In this document: positions 27,007 through 37,194 of the stretch, in pieces
How the letters are laid out: each line of letters begins with the position of its first letter
Numbering within the stretch: position 1 is the first letter of the stretch
DNA from: Sphingobium sp. Z007
Lineage (GTDB): Bacteria; Pseudomonadota; Alphaproteobacteria; Sphingomonadales; Sphingomonadaceae
Assembly: GCF_900013425.1 (NCBI RefSeq)
Contig: NZ_FBXK01000005.1
Location: forward strand, 620,001 to 684,000
Length of the DNA: 64,000 bases
Direction: 5' to 3'
The notes under the pieces: model-generated
Database searches by the model: none
What the model was told of the DNA's origin: nothing
What the model saw: only the letters and a program-made list of their open reading frames with translations
Position numbers and translations under genes: made by a program

Positions 27007-28005
27007 ATGGCCAAGAAGCAGCGTCCCGCAAAGCCGCGCGTCATCGTCACGCGCCGCCTGCCGCCCAATGTGGAGGCGCGCATGGCCCAATTGTTCGACG
27101 CCAGCTTCAATGTCGGCGATGTGGCGATGAGCCGCACCGACTTGGCCCGCGCGATGGCCCAGTGCGACGTGCTGGTGCCGTGCATCAGCGACCAGATTGA
27201 CGCCGCGCTGTTGGCGGCCGCGCCGGAAAGGCTGCAACTGATCGCCAGCTTCGGCAGCGGGGTGGATCATATCGACCTGTCGGCCGCGCGGGCGAAGGGG
27301 ATCATCGTCACCAACACGCCCGGCGTCCTGACCGAGGATACCGCCGACATGACGATGGCGCTGATCCTGTCGGTGCCGCGCCGCCTGGCGGAGGGGGAAA
27401 AGCTGGTCCGTACCGGAGAATGGCGCGGCTGGAGCCCGTCGGGGATGCTGGGCCACCGGATCGGCGGCAAGAAGCTGGGCATCATCGGCATGGGGCGGAT
27501 CGGCCGCGCCGTCGCGCGCCGCGCGCGCGCCTTTGGCCTGTCGATCGCCTATCATAACCGCCATCGCCTGCCCTTCGAAGTGGAGCAGGAATTGGAGGCG
27601 GAATGGCATGGCGACCTGGACGCGCTGTTAAGGGGCAGTGACATCGTGTCGATCCATTGCCCGTTGAACGCCGACAGCCGCGGCGTGATCGATGCGCGGC
27701 GGATCGGCCTGATGCCGCCGCACGCCTATCTCATCAACACGTCACGCGCAGAAATCACCGACGAGCAGGCGCTGATCGCGGCGCTGGACGAAGGGCGGAT
27801 CGCCGGCGCGGGCTTTGACGTCTATACCCATGAGCCGGCGGTCGATCCGCGGCTGCTGGCGCTGTCCAACGTCGTGTTGCTACCGCATATGGGGTCCGCG
27901 ACCTTCGAGGGGCGTGACGCGACCGGCGCGCGGGTGATCGCCAATATCCGCACCTGGGTCGATGGCCACAGGCCGCCGAACCAAGTGCTGGAAGGCTGGG
28001 TTTGA
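27007..28005 (+). CDS. D-isomer 2-hydroxyacid dehydrogenase (glyoxylate/hydroxypyruvate reductase type)
   Basis: NAD(P)-dependent dehydrogenase of 332 residues. The Rossmann motif GKKLGIIGMGRIGRAVARRA is followed by YHNRHRLP. Catalytic residues typical of the family are present: Arg in INTSRAEI, Glu in YTHEPAVD, and His in LLPHMGSAT. It resembles GyaR-type glyoxylate reductase / D-glycerate dehydrogenase; the exact substrate cannot be fixed by sequence. A single-gene unit. Confidence 0.94.
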   Translation: MAKKQRPAKPRVIVTRRLPPNVEARMAQLFDASFNVGDVAMSRTDLARAMAQCDVLVPCISDQIDAALLAAAPERLQLIASFGSGVDHIDLSAARAKGIIVTNTPGVLTEDTADMTMALILSVPRRLAEGEKLVRTGEWRGWSPSGMLGHRIGGKKLGIIGMGRIGRAVARRARAFGLSIAYHNRHRLPFEVEQELEAEWHGDLDALLRGSDIVSIHCPLNADSRGVIDARRIGLMPPHAYLINTSRAEITDEQALIAALDEGRIAGAGFDVYTHEPAVDPRLLALSNVVLLPHMGSATFEGRDATGARVIANIRTWVDGHRPPNQVLEGWV

Positions 28006-28009
28006 TCGC

Positions 28010-28459
28010 TTAAGCCGTGGCGAGCTGGTCCTTCAGCCCGTTCACGACGATATGGCCATGCGCGACCGATTCATAGGCGCGGCGCACCACATCCTGCGTT
28101 TCGGCGTCTATCGCTTCGTCCTTCAACACGCGCTCAAACTCCTCGCGCAGATAATCCTCACCCCGATCGATAGCCTGGATCACCGCCTTGTCGCCGCCGC
28201 CCAGCGCCACGAAGATATCCTCCATCCGACGATGAACGGTGCCAGCCACGGAGCCGAATGCGTTCGGTTTGCCGCCCAGTTCCCGGCTGCGGGCCTGCAA
28301 CAGATCCACCGCTTTGGCGCGTTCGGCCGCGAGATCGCGGAACAGCGTCTGGAACGCGTCCGACGTCACCTTGTCTGCGCTATGTTCATAGCCTTTCACA
28401 CTATCGATCAAGGTCGTGATGAGGTCGTCCAGCTTGCTGATGGCATGATTGTTAGACAT
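28010..28459 (-). CDS. PA2169-type four-helix-bundle protein (DUF2383)
   Basis: A 149-residue, fully helical, ferritin-like protein: LDDLITTLIDSVKGYEHSAD, FQTLFRDLAAERAKAVDLLQ, and EDYLREEFERVLKDE helices with conserved E/H positions as in the DUF2383 family. Function unknown; members are often stress-induced. Strong ribosome site AAAGGAG before the ATG. A partial sigma-EcfG promoter match lies upstream (28488-28513). It is divergent from the DUF1328 gene. Confidence 0.9.
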   Translation of the reverse strand: MSNNHAISKLDDLITTLIDSVKGYEHSADKVTSDAFQTLFRDLAAERAKAVDLLQARSRELGGKPNAFGSVAGTVHRRMEDIFVALGGGDKAVIQAIDRGEDYLREEFERVLKDEAIDAETQDVVRRAYESVAHGHIVVNGLKDQLATA

Positions 28460-28487
28460 CGCCGTCTCCTTTATATTGTGCGGGAAT

Positions 28488-28513
28488 AACGGCCAATCAG
28501 GCGCAGTAGTTCA
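28488..28513 (-). promoter_or_regulatory. Possible sigma-EcfG promoter before the PA2169-type gene
   Basis: Read on the minus strand: TGAAC (28513-28509), 17-nt spacer, CGTT (28491-28488). One mismatch to the GGAAC -35 element. The -10 element ends 28 bases before the start codon, consistent with the other candidates in this window. Confidence 0.4.
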
Positions 28514-28567
28514 TTCAGATATGTGAGAATGAACCTTAATCTGTTGTTATCCCTATATTTTGATTCG

Positions 28568-28592
28568 GGAACAAGCAGGGCGGCCATCGGTT
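28568..28592 (+). promoter_or_regulatory. Probable sigma-EcfG promoter before the DUF1328 gene
   Basis: GGAAC (28568-28572), 16-nt spacer, GGTT (28589-28592), one mismatch in the -10 element. It lies 39 bases before the start codon of a typical stress-induced small membrane protein. Confidence 0.6.
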
Positions 28593-28631
28593 GGGTAAAT
28601 ATAGACCGCCTTCGAAACGAAAGGACTTACC

Positions 28632-28817
28632 ATGCTTAAGCTGGCCGTCATATCCCTCGTCATTGCTGCCGTGCTGGCCTTGCTCGGCTTTGGCGGCGCA
28701 GCCGGCGCTTTCGTCGGCATCGCCAAGATATTGTTCTTCATCGCCATCGCCATATTCGTGCTTTTTCTTGTTCTTGGTATATTGGCTGGCAAGGGCATCA
28801 AGGACGCTGTAGATTAA
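28632..28817 (+). CDS. DUF1328 small membrane protein (YtjA-like)
   Basis: A 61-residue protein with two hydrophobic segments: [20 protein letters not shown], with G-F-G-G-A-A-G between them, then [22 protein letters not shown]. This matches the DUF1328/YtjA family, inner-membrane proteins induced under stress. AAAGGAC precedes the ATG. A probable sigma-EcfG promoter is just upstream. Confidence 0.93.
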   Translation: MLKLAVISLVIAAVLALLGFGGAAGAFVGIAKILFFIAIAIFVLFLVLGILAGKGIKDAVD

Positions 28818-28821
28818 GCGG

Positions 28822-29025
28822 ATGACAGAGATTGGCGCTGGCGTGAACGAGACCGGCAGATTGCTGCGCGACGAAGCCGGCTTTCTGCTCCAGCGCGATC
28901 TGGGCGGTAGCTACCGCCTCGTCCTGTTGCGCGTACCCGTCGATCATGTTGAAAAACGGGTGCGCGTGCGGGGTTTTTACGCCGGAGACGGCATTGTTGA
29001 GGCGGAGGGTGTAGCCGCCGCCTGA
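28822..29025 (+). CDS. Small protein resembling DUF5818
   Basis: A 67-residue protein, four bases after the DUF1328 gene and probably co-transcribed. The sequence NETGRLLRDEAGFLLQRDLGGSYRLVLLRV...RVRVRGFY has the beta-rich layout of the DUF5818 proteins I know from sphingomonads. Function unknown. No membrane segment. Confidence 0.75.
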   Translation: MTEIGAGVNETGRLLRDEAGFLLQRDLGGSYRLVLLRVPVDHVEKRVRVRGFYAGDGIVEAEGVAAA

Positions 29026-29079
29026 ACTCTGGCGCTGCCCCCTTGCCAAAAGCGATCGGACGCGCGCACCATTGCGTCC

Positions 29080-30852
29080 ATGCGCAAGATTCTGTCCCTG
29101 ATGCTCGCCGTTGCCGCCCCCGTTCTGGCGCAGGCGCAAACGCCCCATAATCAATTGGCGCATGATCAATTGACCAAGGTTATGGACGACCATTGGACCT
29201 GGTATCTGTCCGCCCATCCGCTCGAGGCGACAGCCCGCGGGGTGCGCGATTATGATGACCGGATCTATGATATTTCGCTGATCGCGCGCGACGCGCAGAT
29301 CAAGGCGGAGCGCGGCTTCGTGGATCGGTTGGAGCGCGTGTCGACGCAGCAACTGGATGCGGCCGATCGGGTGAATCGTGACGTGCTGCTGTGGATGCTG
29401 CGCGACGATATCGATGGCGACGCGCATCCGGCCGAGCGGCTGATGCTGTTCACCACCTATTATGGCTGGCATCAGGGCTTTTCGGGCATGGCCGACGGCC
29501 TGCCTTTCTACAATCGCGCCGATTATGACAGCTATCTGAAGCGCTTGGCGCTCTACCCCAAGCAGAATGGCGACGCGCTGGCCATCACGCGACAGGCGAT
29601 CAGGGACGGCTATGTCCAGCCCTGTTCGGTGCTGCAAAATTATGCGGGGACGATCAGCGGCATCGTTGCGGGCAAGCCGGAGGAGACGCGCTTCTACGAG
29701 CCGTTCAAGCGGGCCAGGCCGCGCGACATCAGCGAGGCCGACTGGAGCGCGATGCAGGCGCGGGCCGTGACGCTGATCCGGGACGTCCTGACGCCGGAAT
29801 ATCGCAAATGGCACGACCTGTTCGTGGCGGAGTATCTGCCCCATTGCCGCAAGAACGACAGCGCTTCGGCGCTGCCGGGCGGTGCGGCCTGGTACGCCGG
29901 CCGGGTGAAGGCGCATACGACGACGGACCTGACGCCGGGCCAGATACACCAGATCGGGCTGGACGAGGTCGCGCGGATCGGCAAGCGGATGGACGCCATT
30001 GCGGCTAAGGCCGGCTATCCCAGTCGCGCCGCCTATATCCAGCATCTGCGCACCGATCCCAGCTTTTACGCGAAGACGTCGGAGGAACTGCTGCGCGTCG
30101 CGGCGCGGCAGGCCAAGACGATTGACGGCTTACTGCCGCGCTATTTCGGTACGCTGCCGCGGCTGCCCTATGGGTTGAAAGCCATTCCTGCGGCCGAAGC
30201 GGAAGGCACGACGACGGCCTATTATGGGCCAGGCGCGCCGGAGAGCGGCATTTCCGGCACTTATTGGGTGAACACGTCCAAGCTCGACCAGCGGCCCTTT
30301 TGGGAACTGCCCGCGCTGACGGCGCATGAAGCGGTGCCGGGCCACCACAACCAGATCGCGCTGCAACAGGAATTGCCGCTGCCCCCGTTCCGCAAATATC
30401 TGGCGGGCTTCACCGCCTATGTGGAAGGCTGGGCGCTCTATACCGAATATCTGGGCGAGGAGATGGGCCTGTATGACACGCCCGAAAAGATGATGGGGCG
30501 ATTGTCCTACGAGATGTGGCGCGCCTGTCGCCTGGTGGTGGACACCGGTATCCATGCCAAGGGATGGGACAAGGGCAGGGCGGTCGCCTTCATGAAGAGC
30601 AACAGCGCGCTGTCCGACGCGAATATCGATGCGGAGGTCAATCGCTATATCAGTTGGCCGGGGCAGGCGCTGGGTTACAAGCTGGGCGAGATCAAAATCC
30701 GGCAATTGCGTGCGAAAGCGGAAAGCGCGCTGGGACCGAAATTCGACCTGCGCCGCTTTCATGATGCGCTGCTGGCGCAGGGCGCAGTGCCGTTGACTGT
30801 GCTGGACAGCCAGATGGACAGTTGGATCGCAGCGGAGAAGGCCAAGGCATAG
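29080..30852 (+). CDS. Exported DUF885 family protein, probable metallopeptidase
   Basis: A 590-residue protein with a signal peptide ending AQAQ. The DUF885 hallmark HEAVPGHHNQ (His about 416) has the HExxxGH form expected of a zinc site, followed by a second conserved stretch YVEGWALYTEYLGEEMG with the third metal ligand. The family is regarded as periplasmic dipeptide- or peptide-cleaving enzymes. It is complete to its C-terminus (LDSQMDSWI). Confidence 0.9.
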   Translation: MRKILSLMLAVAAPVLAQAQTPHNQLAHDQLTKVMDDHWTWYLSAHPLEATARGVRDYDDRIYDISLIARDAQIKAERGFVDRLERVSTQQLDAADRVNRDVLLWMLRDDIDGDAHPAERLMLFTTYYGWHQGFSGMADGLPFYNRADYDSYLKRLALYPKQNGDALAITRQAIRDGYVQPCSVLQNYAGTISGIVAGKPEETRFYEPFKRARPRDISEADWSAMQARAVTLIRDVLTPEYRKWHDLFVAEYLPHCRKNDSASALPGGAAWYAGRVKAHTTTDLTPGQIHQIGLDEVARIGKRMDAIAAKAGYPSRAAYIQHLRTDPSFYAKTSEELLRVAARQAKTIDGLLPRYFGTLPRLPYGLKAIPAAEAEGTTTAYYGPGAPESGISGTYWVNTSKLDQRPFWELPALTAHEAVPGHHNQIALQQELPLPPFRKYLAGFTAYVEGWALYTEYLGEEMGLYDTPEKMMGRLSYEMWRACRLVVDTGIHAKGWDKGRAVAFMKSNSALSDANIDAEVNRYISWPGQALGYKLGEIKIRQLRAKAESALGPKFDLRRFHDALLAQGAVPLTVLDSQMDSWIAAEKAKA

Positions 30853-31069
30853 CCGTCCGACTTAAGTCCATTATTTACTCATAGTAATAGGAAAAGCTCC
30901 AGTTTTCGGGCGATTGGCGTAGATGGAAGCATCATTTTGAGCCGCCGCCGCGACTTGCCAATCCGCATCCATTGACGTACCGGAGCCGCGTCAGTTCCCA
31001 GACCGGGCATAAAGATCGGCAAGTGGCGCTGCGCGTCGAGTCCGTACACTTTATGACGTTGGGGAAAAG

Positions 31070-33835
31070 ATGAGCATTTACCTGGATTATCTGGCCGAAA
31101 TCGACAGCCGAAAGATTGAGGGACTGGCGCCCAAGCCGATCGACGATGGTGCATTGCTCAGCGAAATCATCGCCCTGATCCAGGACATGGGCAGCGAACA
31201 TCGTGCTGACGCGCTCAAATTCTTCATCTACAACACGTTGCCGGGCACCACGAGCGCTGCGGGCGCCAAGGCCGCTTTCCTCAAGCAGATCATCCTGGGC
31301 GACGTGACCGTCCCGGAAATAACCCCGGCTTTCGCGCTCGAACTGCTCAGCCACATGAAGGGCGGCCCCTCGATCGGCGTGCTGCTCGACATCGCGCTGG
31401 GCGATGATGCCGTGATCGCCAGTCAGGCGGGCGACGTCCTCAAGACCCAGTTCTTTCTCTATGACGCGGACATGTTCCGCGTGCGCGATGCCTATGCCGC
31501 GGGCAATCCGGTCGCGAAGGACGTGCTGGAAAGCTACGCCAAGGCAGAGTTCTTCACCAAGCTCCCGCAAGTCGAGGACGAGATCAAGGTCGTGACCTTC
31601 ATCGCGGGCGAAGGCGATATCTCGACCGATCTGCTGTCGCCAGGCAACCAGGCGCATTCGCGCTCCGACCGCGAACTGCATGGCCTGTGCATGATGACGC
31701 CGGAGGCGCAGCAGCAGATCGTGGCGCTCAAGGCGCAGCATCCCGACAAGCGCGTCATGCTGGTCGCCGAAAAGGGCACGATGGGCGTCGGCTCCTCGCG
31801 CATGTCGGGCGTTAACAATGTGGCGCTGTGGACCGGCAAGCAGTCCAGCCCCTATGTCCCCTTCGTCAACTATGCCCCCGTCGTCGGCGGCACCAATGGC
31901 ATTTCACCGATCTTCGCGACTACGGTGGACGTGACCGGCGGCATCGGCATCAACCTCAAAAACTGGGTGAAGATGACCGGCCCGGACGGCAAGGCCATCC
32001 TGAACAATGACGGCAATCCGGTGCTGGAGGAAAAATTCTCCGTCGCGACTGGCACGGTCCTCAAGATCGACGTCAAGAACAAGAAACTGACTGACGAAGC
32101 GGGCAATGAACTGGTCGATGTCGCCGCCGCCTTCACGCCGCAGAAGATGGAATTCATGAAGGCGGGCAGCAGCTACGCCATCGTGTTCGGCAAGAAGCTC
32201 CAGACCTTCGCCGCCGAAACGCTGGGCGTGGAAGCGCCGCTGGTGTTCGCCCCAAACAGGGAAATCACGGTCGAGGGCCAGGGCCTGACCGCCGTCGAGA
32301 AGATCTTCAACCGCAACGCCGTTGGCGTGACGCCCGGCAAGGTGCTGCACGCCGGGTCGGACGTGCGCGTGAAGGTCAACATCGTGGGATCGCAGGACAC
32401 CACCGGCCTGATGACCGCGCAGGAACTCGAAGCAATGGCGGCCACCGTCATTTCGCCGCTGGTCGACGGTGCCTATCAGTCGGGCTGCCATACCGCATCG
32501 GTCTGGGACAAGAAGGCGCAGGCCAACATCCCCAAGCTGATGTCCTTCATGAACAATTTTGGCCTCATCACCGCGCGCGACCCCAGGGGCCGCTATCATG
32601 CGATGACGGACGTGATTCACAAGGTGCTGAACGACATCACCGTGGATGACTGGGCGATCATCATCGGCGGCGACAGCCACACCCGCATGTCGAAGGGCGT
32701 GGCCTTCGGCGCGGACTCCGGCACGGTTGCGCTGGCGCTGGCCACGGGGGAGGCGACCATGCCAATCCCGCAATCGGTGAAGGTCACGTTCAAAGGCAAG
32801 ATGCTGCCCTATATGGACTTCCGCGACGTCGTCCATGCGACCCAGGCACAGATGCTGGCCCAGTTCGGTGGCGAAAATATATTCCAGGGCCGGATCATCG
32901 AAGTGCATATCGGCACGCTGCTCGCGGACCAGGCCTTCACCTTCACCGACTGGACGGCCGAAATGAAGGCCAAGGCGTCGATCTGCATTTCGCAGGATGA
33001 AACGCTGATCCAGTCGCTGGAGATCGCCAAGTCGCGCATCCAGATCATGATCGACAAGGGCATGGAGAATGCCGCGGGCACATTGCGCGGACTGATCGCC
33101 AAGGCGGATGCGCGGATCGGCGAGATTCGGTCCGGCGTGAAGCCTGCGCTCGCGCCCGACCCCAACGCCAAATATTTCGCGGAGGTCGTGGTCGATCTGG
33201 ACCTGATCGACGAGCCGATGATCGCCGACCCGGACGTCAACAATGCCGACGTATCCAAGCGCTACACCCACGACACCATTCGCCCCGTGTCCTATTATGG
33301 CGGCACCAAGAAGGTCGACCTGGGCTTCATCGGGTCGTGCATGGTGCACAAGGGCGACATGAAGATCCTGGCCCAGATGCTCAAGAATATCGAGGCGACC
33401 GAAGGCAAGGTCGAATTCAAGGCGCCGCTGGTCGTCGCTCCGCCGACCTATAATATCGTCGATGAGTTGAAGGCCGAGGGCGACTGGGACGTACTGAGGA
33501 AGTACGCGGGATTCGAATTTGACGATGTCGCGCCCAAGAGCGCGGCGCGCACCAGCTACGAGAATACCCTGTATCTGGAGCGTCCGGGCTGCAACCTGTG
33601 CATGGGCAACCAGGAGAAAGCCGCCAGGGGCGACACCGTCCTGGCCACCTCGACCCGCCTGTTCCAGGGGCGTGTGGTGGAAGATACCACGGAGAAGAAG
33701 GGGGAATCGCTGCTCGCCTCTACCCCGGTCGTGGTGCTGTCGTCCGTTCTGGGCCGCACGCCCAGTATCGAGGAGTATAAGAAGGCGGTGGTGGGCATCG
33801 ACCTGACCAAGTTCGCGCCGCCGGTGGCGCACTGA
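31070..33835 (+). CDS. acnB: Bifunctional aconitate hydratase 2 / 2-methylisocitrate dehydratase
   Basis: TCA-cycle enzyme interconverting citrate and isocitrate; AcnB also works in the methylcitrate cycle. At 921 residues it has the AcnB order, with the HEAT-like domain and swivel domain first. Iron-sulfur ligands appear in IGSCMVHKG and in PGCNLCMGNQ near the C-terminus, plus the Cys of YQSGCHTASVW. GGDSHTRMSKG is the conserved substrate motif. acnA, the unrelated isozyme type, follows 0.6 kb downstream on the same strand. Confidence 0.98.
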   Translation: MSIYLDYLAEIDSRKIEGLAPKPIDDGALLSEIIALIQDMGSEHRADALKFFIYNTLPGTTSAAGAKAAFLKQIILGDVTVPEITPAFALELLSHMKGGPSIGVLLDIALGDDAVIASQAGDVLKTQFFLYDADMFRVRDAYAAGNPVAKDVLESYAKAEFFTKLPQVEDEIKVVTFIAGEGDISTDLLSPGNQAHSRSDRELHGLCMMTPEAQQQIVALKAQHPDKRVMLVAEKGTMGVGSSRMSGVNNVALWTGKQSSPYVPFVNYAPVVGGTNGISPIFATTVDVTGGIGINLKNWVKMTGPDGKAILNNDGNPVLEEKFSVATGTVLKIDVKNKKLTDEAGNELVDVAAAFTPQKMEFMKAGSSYAIVFGKKLQTFAAETLGVEAPLVFAPNREITVEGQGLTAVEKIFNRNAVGVTPGKVLHAGSDVRVKVNIVGSQDTTGLMTAQELEAMAATVISPLVDGAYQSGCHTASVWDKKAQANIPKLMSFMNNFGLITARDPRGRYHAMTDVIHKVLNDITVDDWAIIIGGDSHTRMSKGVAFGADSGTVALALATGEATMPIPQSVKVTFKGKMLPYMDFRDVVHATQAQMLAQFGGENIFQGRIIEVHIGTLLADQAFTFTDWTAEMKAKASICISQDETLIQSLEIAKSRIQIMIDKGMENAAGTLRGLIAKADARIGEIRSGVKPALAPDPNAKYFAEVVVDLDLIDEPMIADPDVNNADVSKRYTHDTIRPVSYYGGTKKVDLGFIGSCMVHKGDMKILAQMLKNIEATEGKVEFKAPLVVAPPTYNIVDELKAEGDWDVLRKYAGFEFDDVAPKSAARTSYENTLYLERPGCNLCMGNQEKAARGDTVLATSTRLFQGRVVEDTTEKKGESLLASTPVVVLSSVLGRTPSIEEYKKAVVGIDLTKFAPPVAH

Positions 33836-33990
33836 TCCACAGGGGTACGGTCCCTTTGCAAGCAATGCCGCTGCTGCGCTCTCCCTGTTGGGAAATGCGG
33901 CGGCGCATTGCAGTTTATGGCAGTTCTCAGAATATGTGACTTGATCCAAACGGAGAGAGGTCGACTAGGTATAGTCAGCCTGAAGCCGCG

Positions 33991-34191
33991 TCAGGACAAG
34001 CCGCCCACCCACCTGCGATGTTGCGATGCAGCAAGCGGAAGCAGCGTTTCGCAGCGCCCACATTCCGCCACTACCCGACCCACGATCCACTGGTTGCCGC
34101 CGCAGTCGGGGCAGGCCATCGCCTGCCCTTGGCGATATTGCGGATTGATAGCAGATATCCCGGTTTCGACGGGCGAAAAACAGACTTCCAT
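33991..34191 (-). CDS. Small zinc-ribbon protein between acnB and acnA
   Basis: A 66-residue protein from ATG 34191 (AAAGGGG 8 bases before). It contains two CxxC knuckles, ACPDCGG and ECGRCETLLPLA, 13 residues apart, typical of a zinc ribbon. Start alternatives are ATG 34119, which gives just the 42-residue ribbon and also has an AAGGG site, and an unlikely TTG at 34218. Function unknown. It lies on the opposite strand to both aconitase genes. Confidence 0.6.
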   Translation of the reverse strand: MEVCFSPVETGISAINPQYRQGQAMACPDCGGNQWIVGRVVAECGRCETLLPLAASQHRRWVGGLS

Positions 34192-34447
34192 GGATGTTTC
34201 CCCTTTCTGCCCACCCAACGCTTAAATATGCGAAACATATCCCTACATAGGGGGTTCAGCCCGTGTCGCCATTTGACTTGACACTCTTAAATGTTATGGC
34301 GCTGCAGCATCGGGACATACCTGCTTCGACCACGGGTTGAGGCGCATCCCTGCCACCTTGCCGGCCGGTTTCTGATCGCCGTTCTGCGAGCTTCTGGTGG
34401 AAACGCGTCATCCTCTGGCCGAGGCCATGCGAGGAGACGCACATCTT

Positions 34448-37117
34448 ATGACCGCCATCGGACAGGACACATTGGGTACGCGCGACACGTTGAACGTGGG
34501 CGGCAAGGACATTGCCTATTATTCGTTGAAAAAGGCAGCGGCGAAGCTGGGCGATGTTTCGCACCTGCCTTTTTCGATGAAGGTGCTGCTGGAAAATCTG
34601 CTCCGCTTCGAAGATGGCGTCACCGTCACGGCGGAAGACATTCAGGCGATCGTCGATTGGCAGCAGGACCGGGGCAAGGCGCAGCGCGAGATCCAGTACC
34701 GCCCCGCCCGCGTGCTGTTGCAGGATTTCACAGGCGTTCCCTGCGTGGTCGATCTGGCTGCGATGCGCGACGCGATGAACGCGCTGGGCGCCGACGCCGG
34801 CAAGATCAATCCGCAGGTGCCCGTCCACCTCGTCATCGATCATTCGGTCATGGTGGATGAATTCGGCACGCCCAAGGCGTTCGAACAGAATGTGGAAATC
34901 GAATATCAGCGCAATATGGAGCGTTACGACTTCCTGAAATGGGGCAGCAAGTCCCTCGCCAATTTCTACGCCGTGCCGCCGGGCACCGGTATCTGCCATC
35001 AGGTGAACTTGGAAAATATCGCCCAGGCCGTCTGGTCGAGCGAAGACCCGGACGGCACACTGGTCGCCTATCCCGACACCTGCGTCGGTACTGACAGCCA
35101 CACCACGATGGTCAATGGCCTGGGCGTGCTGGGCTGGGGCGTGGGCGGCATCGAGGCGGAAGCCGCGATGCTGGGTCAGCCCGTTTCCATGCTGATCCCC
35201 GAAGTCGTCGGCTTCAAATTCACCGGTGAATTGCAGGAAGGCGTGACCGCCACCGATCTGGTGCTCACGGCGACCCAGATGCTGCGCGCGCGCGGCGTTG
35301 TCGGGCGCTTCGTCGAATATTTCGGCCCTGGCCTTGCTAGCCTGTCGCTCGCCGACCGCGCGACGCTGGCCAATATGGCGCCGGAATATGGCGCGACCTG
35401 CGGCTTCTTCGGCATCGACGACAAGACGCTCGATTATATGCGCCTGACCGGCCGCACCGACGAGAATATCGCGCTGGTCGAGGCCTATGCCAAGGAACAG
35501 GGCTTCTGGATCGACCCCGCGATCGAGCCGGTCTTCACCGATACGCTGGAACTGGACCTGGCGACCGTCGTCCCTAGCCTGGCCGGCCCCAAGCGTCCGC
35601 AGGACCGCGTATCCCTGCCCGACGTCGATGATGTATTCAACGCCGACTTGGTCACCACTTACAAGAAGGCGCAGCAGCGTGTGCCCGTCGCGGGCGAGGA
35701 TTTCGACATTGGCGATGGCGACGTCACTATTGCGGCAATCACCAGTTGCACCAACACGTCTAACCCCAGCGTCATGATCGCGGCTGGCCTAGTCGCCAAG
35801 AAGGCGAACGAGCTGGGCCTCAAGCCCAAGCCGTGGGTCAAGACGTCGTTGGCGCCCGGCAGCCAGGTCGTCACCGACTATTTTAACAAGGCCGGGCTTC
35901 AGGAGCATCTGGACGCCATAGGCTTCAACCTGGTCGGCTATGGCTGCACTACCTGCATCGGCAACTCCGGTCCGCTGGCGCCCGCGATCAGCGCGGCGAT
36001 CAACGACAATGGCCTGGTCGCGGCCGCCGTCATTTCGGGCAACCGCAATTTCGAAGGTCGCGTGTCGCCCGACGTGCGCGCCAACTTCCTGGCCAGCCCG
36101 CCGCTGGTGGTCGCTTATGCGCTCAAGGGCACGGTGATCGAGGATTTCATCACCACCCCGATCGGCGTCAGCACGGCGGGCAACGACGTCTATCTAAGAG
36201 ACATCTGGCCGACCAATGACGAGGTCGCCACGACCATGGCCGGCTGCATGGACCGCGCGATGTTTCAGGCGCGCTACGCCAATGTCTATAAGGGCGACGC
36301 CCATTGGCAGGCGATCGACGTGACGGGATCGGACACCTATAGCTGGCGCGCGGGTTCCACCTATGTCGCCAACCCGCCCTATTTTGAGGGGCTGAGTATG
36401 ACCCCGGCGCCGGTCACCGACATCATCGAAGCCAAGCCACTCGCGATCTTCGGCGATTCGATCACCACCGACCATATTTCGCCAGCCGGATCGATCAAGG
36501 CATCCAGCCCGGCCGGCAAGTGGCTGAGCGAGCATCAGGTCAGCCAGGCCGATTATAACAGCTACGGCTCGCGTCGCGGCCATCATGAAGTCATGATGCG
36601 CGGTACCTTCGCCAATATCCGTATCAAGAATTTGATGCTGGATGGCGTGGAGGGCGGGATGACTCGCTATGCCGGCGACGTGATGCCGATCTACGATGCG
36701 GCGATGAGGCATAAGGCGGACGGCACGCCGTTGGTCGTCATCGGCGGCAAGGAATATGGGACGGGATCGTCGCGCGACTGGGCGGCCAAGGGCACCAACC
36801 TGCTCGGCGTCCGGTCAGTCATCGTCGAGAGTTTCGAGCGTATCCACCGCTCCAACCTTGTCGGCATGGGCGTGCTGCCGCTCCAGTTCAAGGATGGCGA
36901 TACCAGGGATACGCTGGGCCTGACGGGCGACGAAAGCTTCACCATCACCGGTGTCGCGGACCTCAAGCCCCGCCAGGATGTGGAGGTGGTCGTCACCCGC
37001 GCCGACGGATCGACCTTCACCTTCACCGCGCTCTGCCGTATCGATACGATCAACGAGCTGGAATATTTCCTGAACGGCGGCATCCTGCAATATGTGTTGC
37101 GCAAGCTGGCCGCTTGA
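34448..37117 (+). CDS. acnA: Aconitate hydratase AcnA
   Basis: Second aconitase, of the AcnA/IRP1 type, 889 residues from ATG 34448 (GAGGAG 12 bases upstream; a GTG at 34397 would add 17 unlikely residues). Iron-sulfur cluster ligands: [10 protein letters not shown] and [12 protein letters not shown]. Substrate motifs: [25 protein letters not shown] and the C-terminal [17 protein letters not shown]. AcnA usually serves as the stable or stress-time enzyme where both types exist. Confidence 0.98.
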   Translation: MTAIGQDTLGTRDTLNVGGKDIAYYSLKKAAAKLGDVSHLPFSMKVLLENLLRFEDGVTVTAEDIQAIVDWQQDRGKAQREIQYRPARVLLQDFTGVPCVVDLAAMRDAMNALGADAGKINPQVPVHLVIDHSVMVDEFGTPKAFEQNVEIEYQRNMERYDFLKWGSKSLANFYAVPPGTGICHQVNLENIAQAVWSSEDPDGTLVAYPDTCVGTDSHTTMVNGLGVLGWGVGGIEAEAAMLGQPVSMLIPEVVGFKFTGELQEGVTATDLVLTATQMLRARGVVGRFVEYFGPGLASLSLADRATLANMAPEYGATCGFFGIDDKTLDYMRLTGRTDENIALVEAYAKEQGFWIDPAIEPVFTDTLELDLATVVPSLAGPKRPQDRVSLPDVDDVFNADLVTTYKKAQQRVPVAGEDFDIGDGDVTIAAITSCTNTSNPSVMIAAGLVAKKANELGLKPKPWVKTSLAPGSQVVTDYFNKAGLQEHLDAIGFNLVGYGCTTCIGNSGPLAPAISAAINDNGLVAAAVISGNRNFEGRVSPDVRANFLASPPLVVAYALKGTVIEDFITTPIGVSTAGNDVYLRDIWPTNDEVATTMAGCMDRAMFQARYANVYKGDAHWQAIDVTGSDTYSWRAGSTYVANPPYFEGLSMTPAPVTDIIEAKPLAIFGDSITTDHISPAGSIKASSPAGKWLSEHQVSQADYNSYGSRRGHHEVMMRGTFANIRIKNLMLDGVEGGMTRYAGDVMPIYDAAMRHKADGTPLVVIGGKEYGTGSSRDWAAKGTNLLGVRSVIVESFERIHRSNLVGMGVLPLQFKDGDTRDTLGLTGDESFTITGVADLKPRQDVEVVVTRADGSTFTFTALCRIDTINELEYFLNGGILQYVLRKLAA

Positions 37118-37146
37118 TTGGCTGACGCGCTGCCGTAAGATTATGA

Positions 37147-37176
37147 GGGCGCTTTCCGCGAGGAGGGCGCCCTTTT
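37147..37176 (+). terminator. Intrinsic terminator after acnA
   Basis: An 11-bp stem (37147-37157 with 37162-37172, including G-T pairs) with a GCGA tetraloop, then TTTT. It lies 29 bases after the acnA stop and ends only 19 bases before the start of the next gene. Confidence 0.9.
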
Positions 37177-37194
37177 CTAATGGGGAGTGTCGGC

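Noticed and set aside
31904-33949. Long reverse-strand frame opposite acnB (about 680 codons)
   Set aside because: His/Arg-rich composition typical of antisense frames in GC-rich genes; acnB is unmistakable on the other strand.
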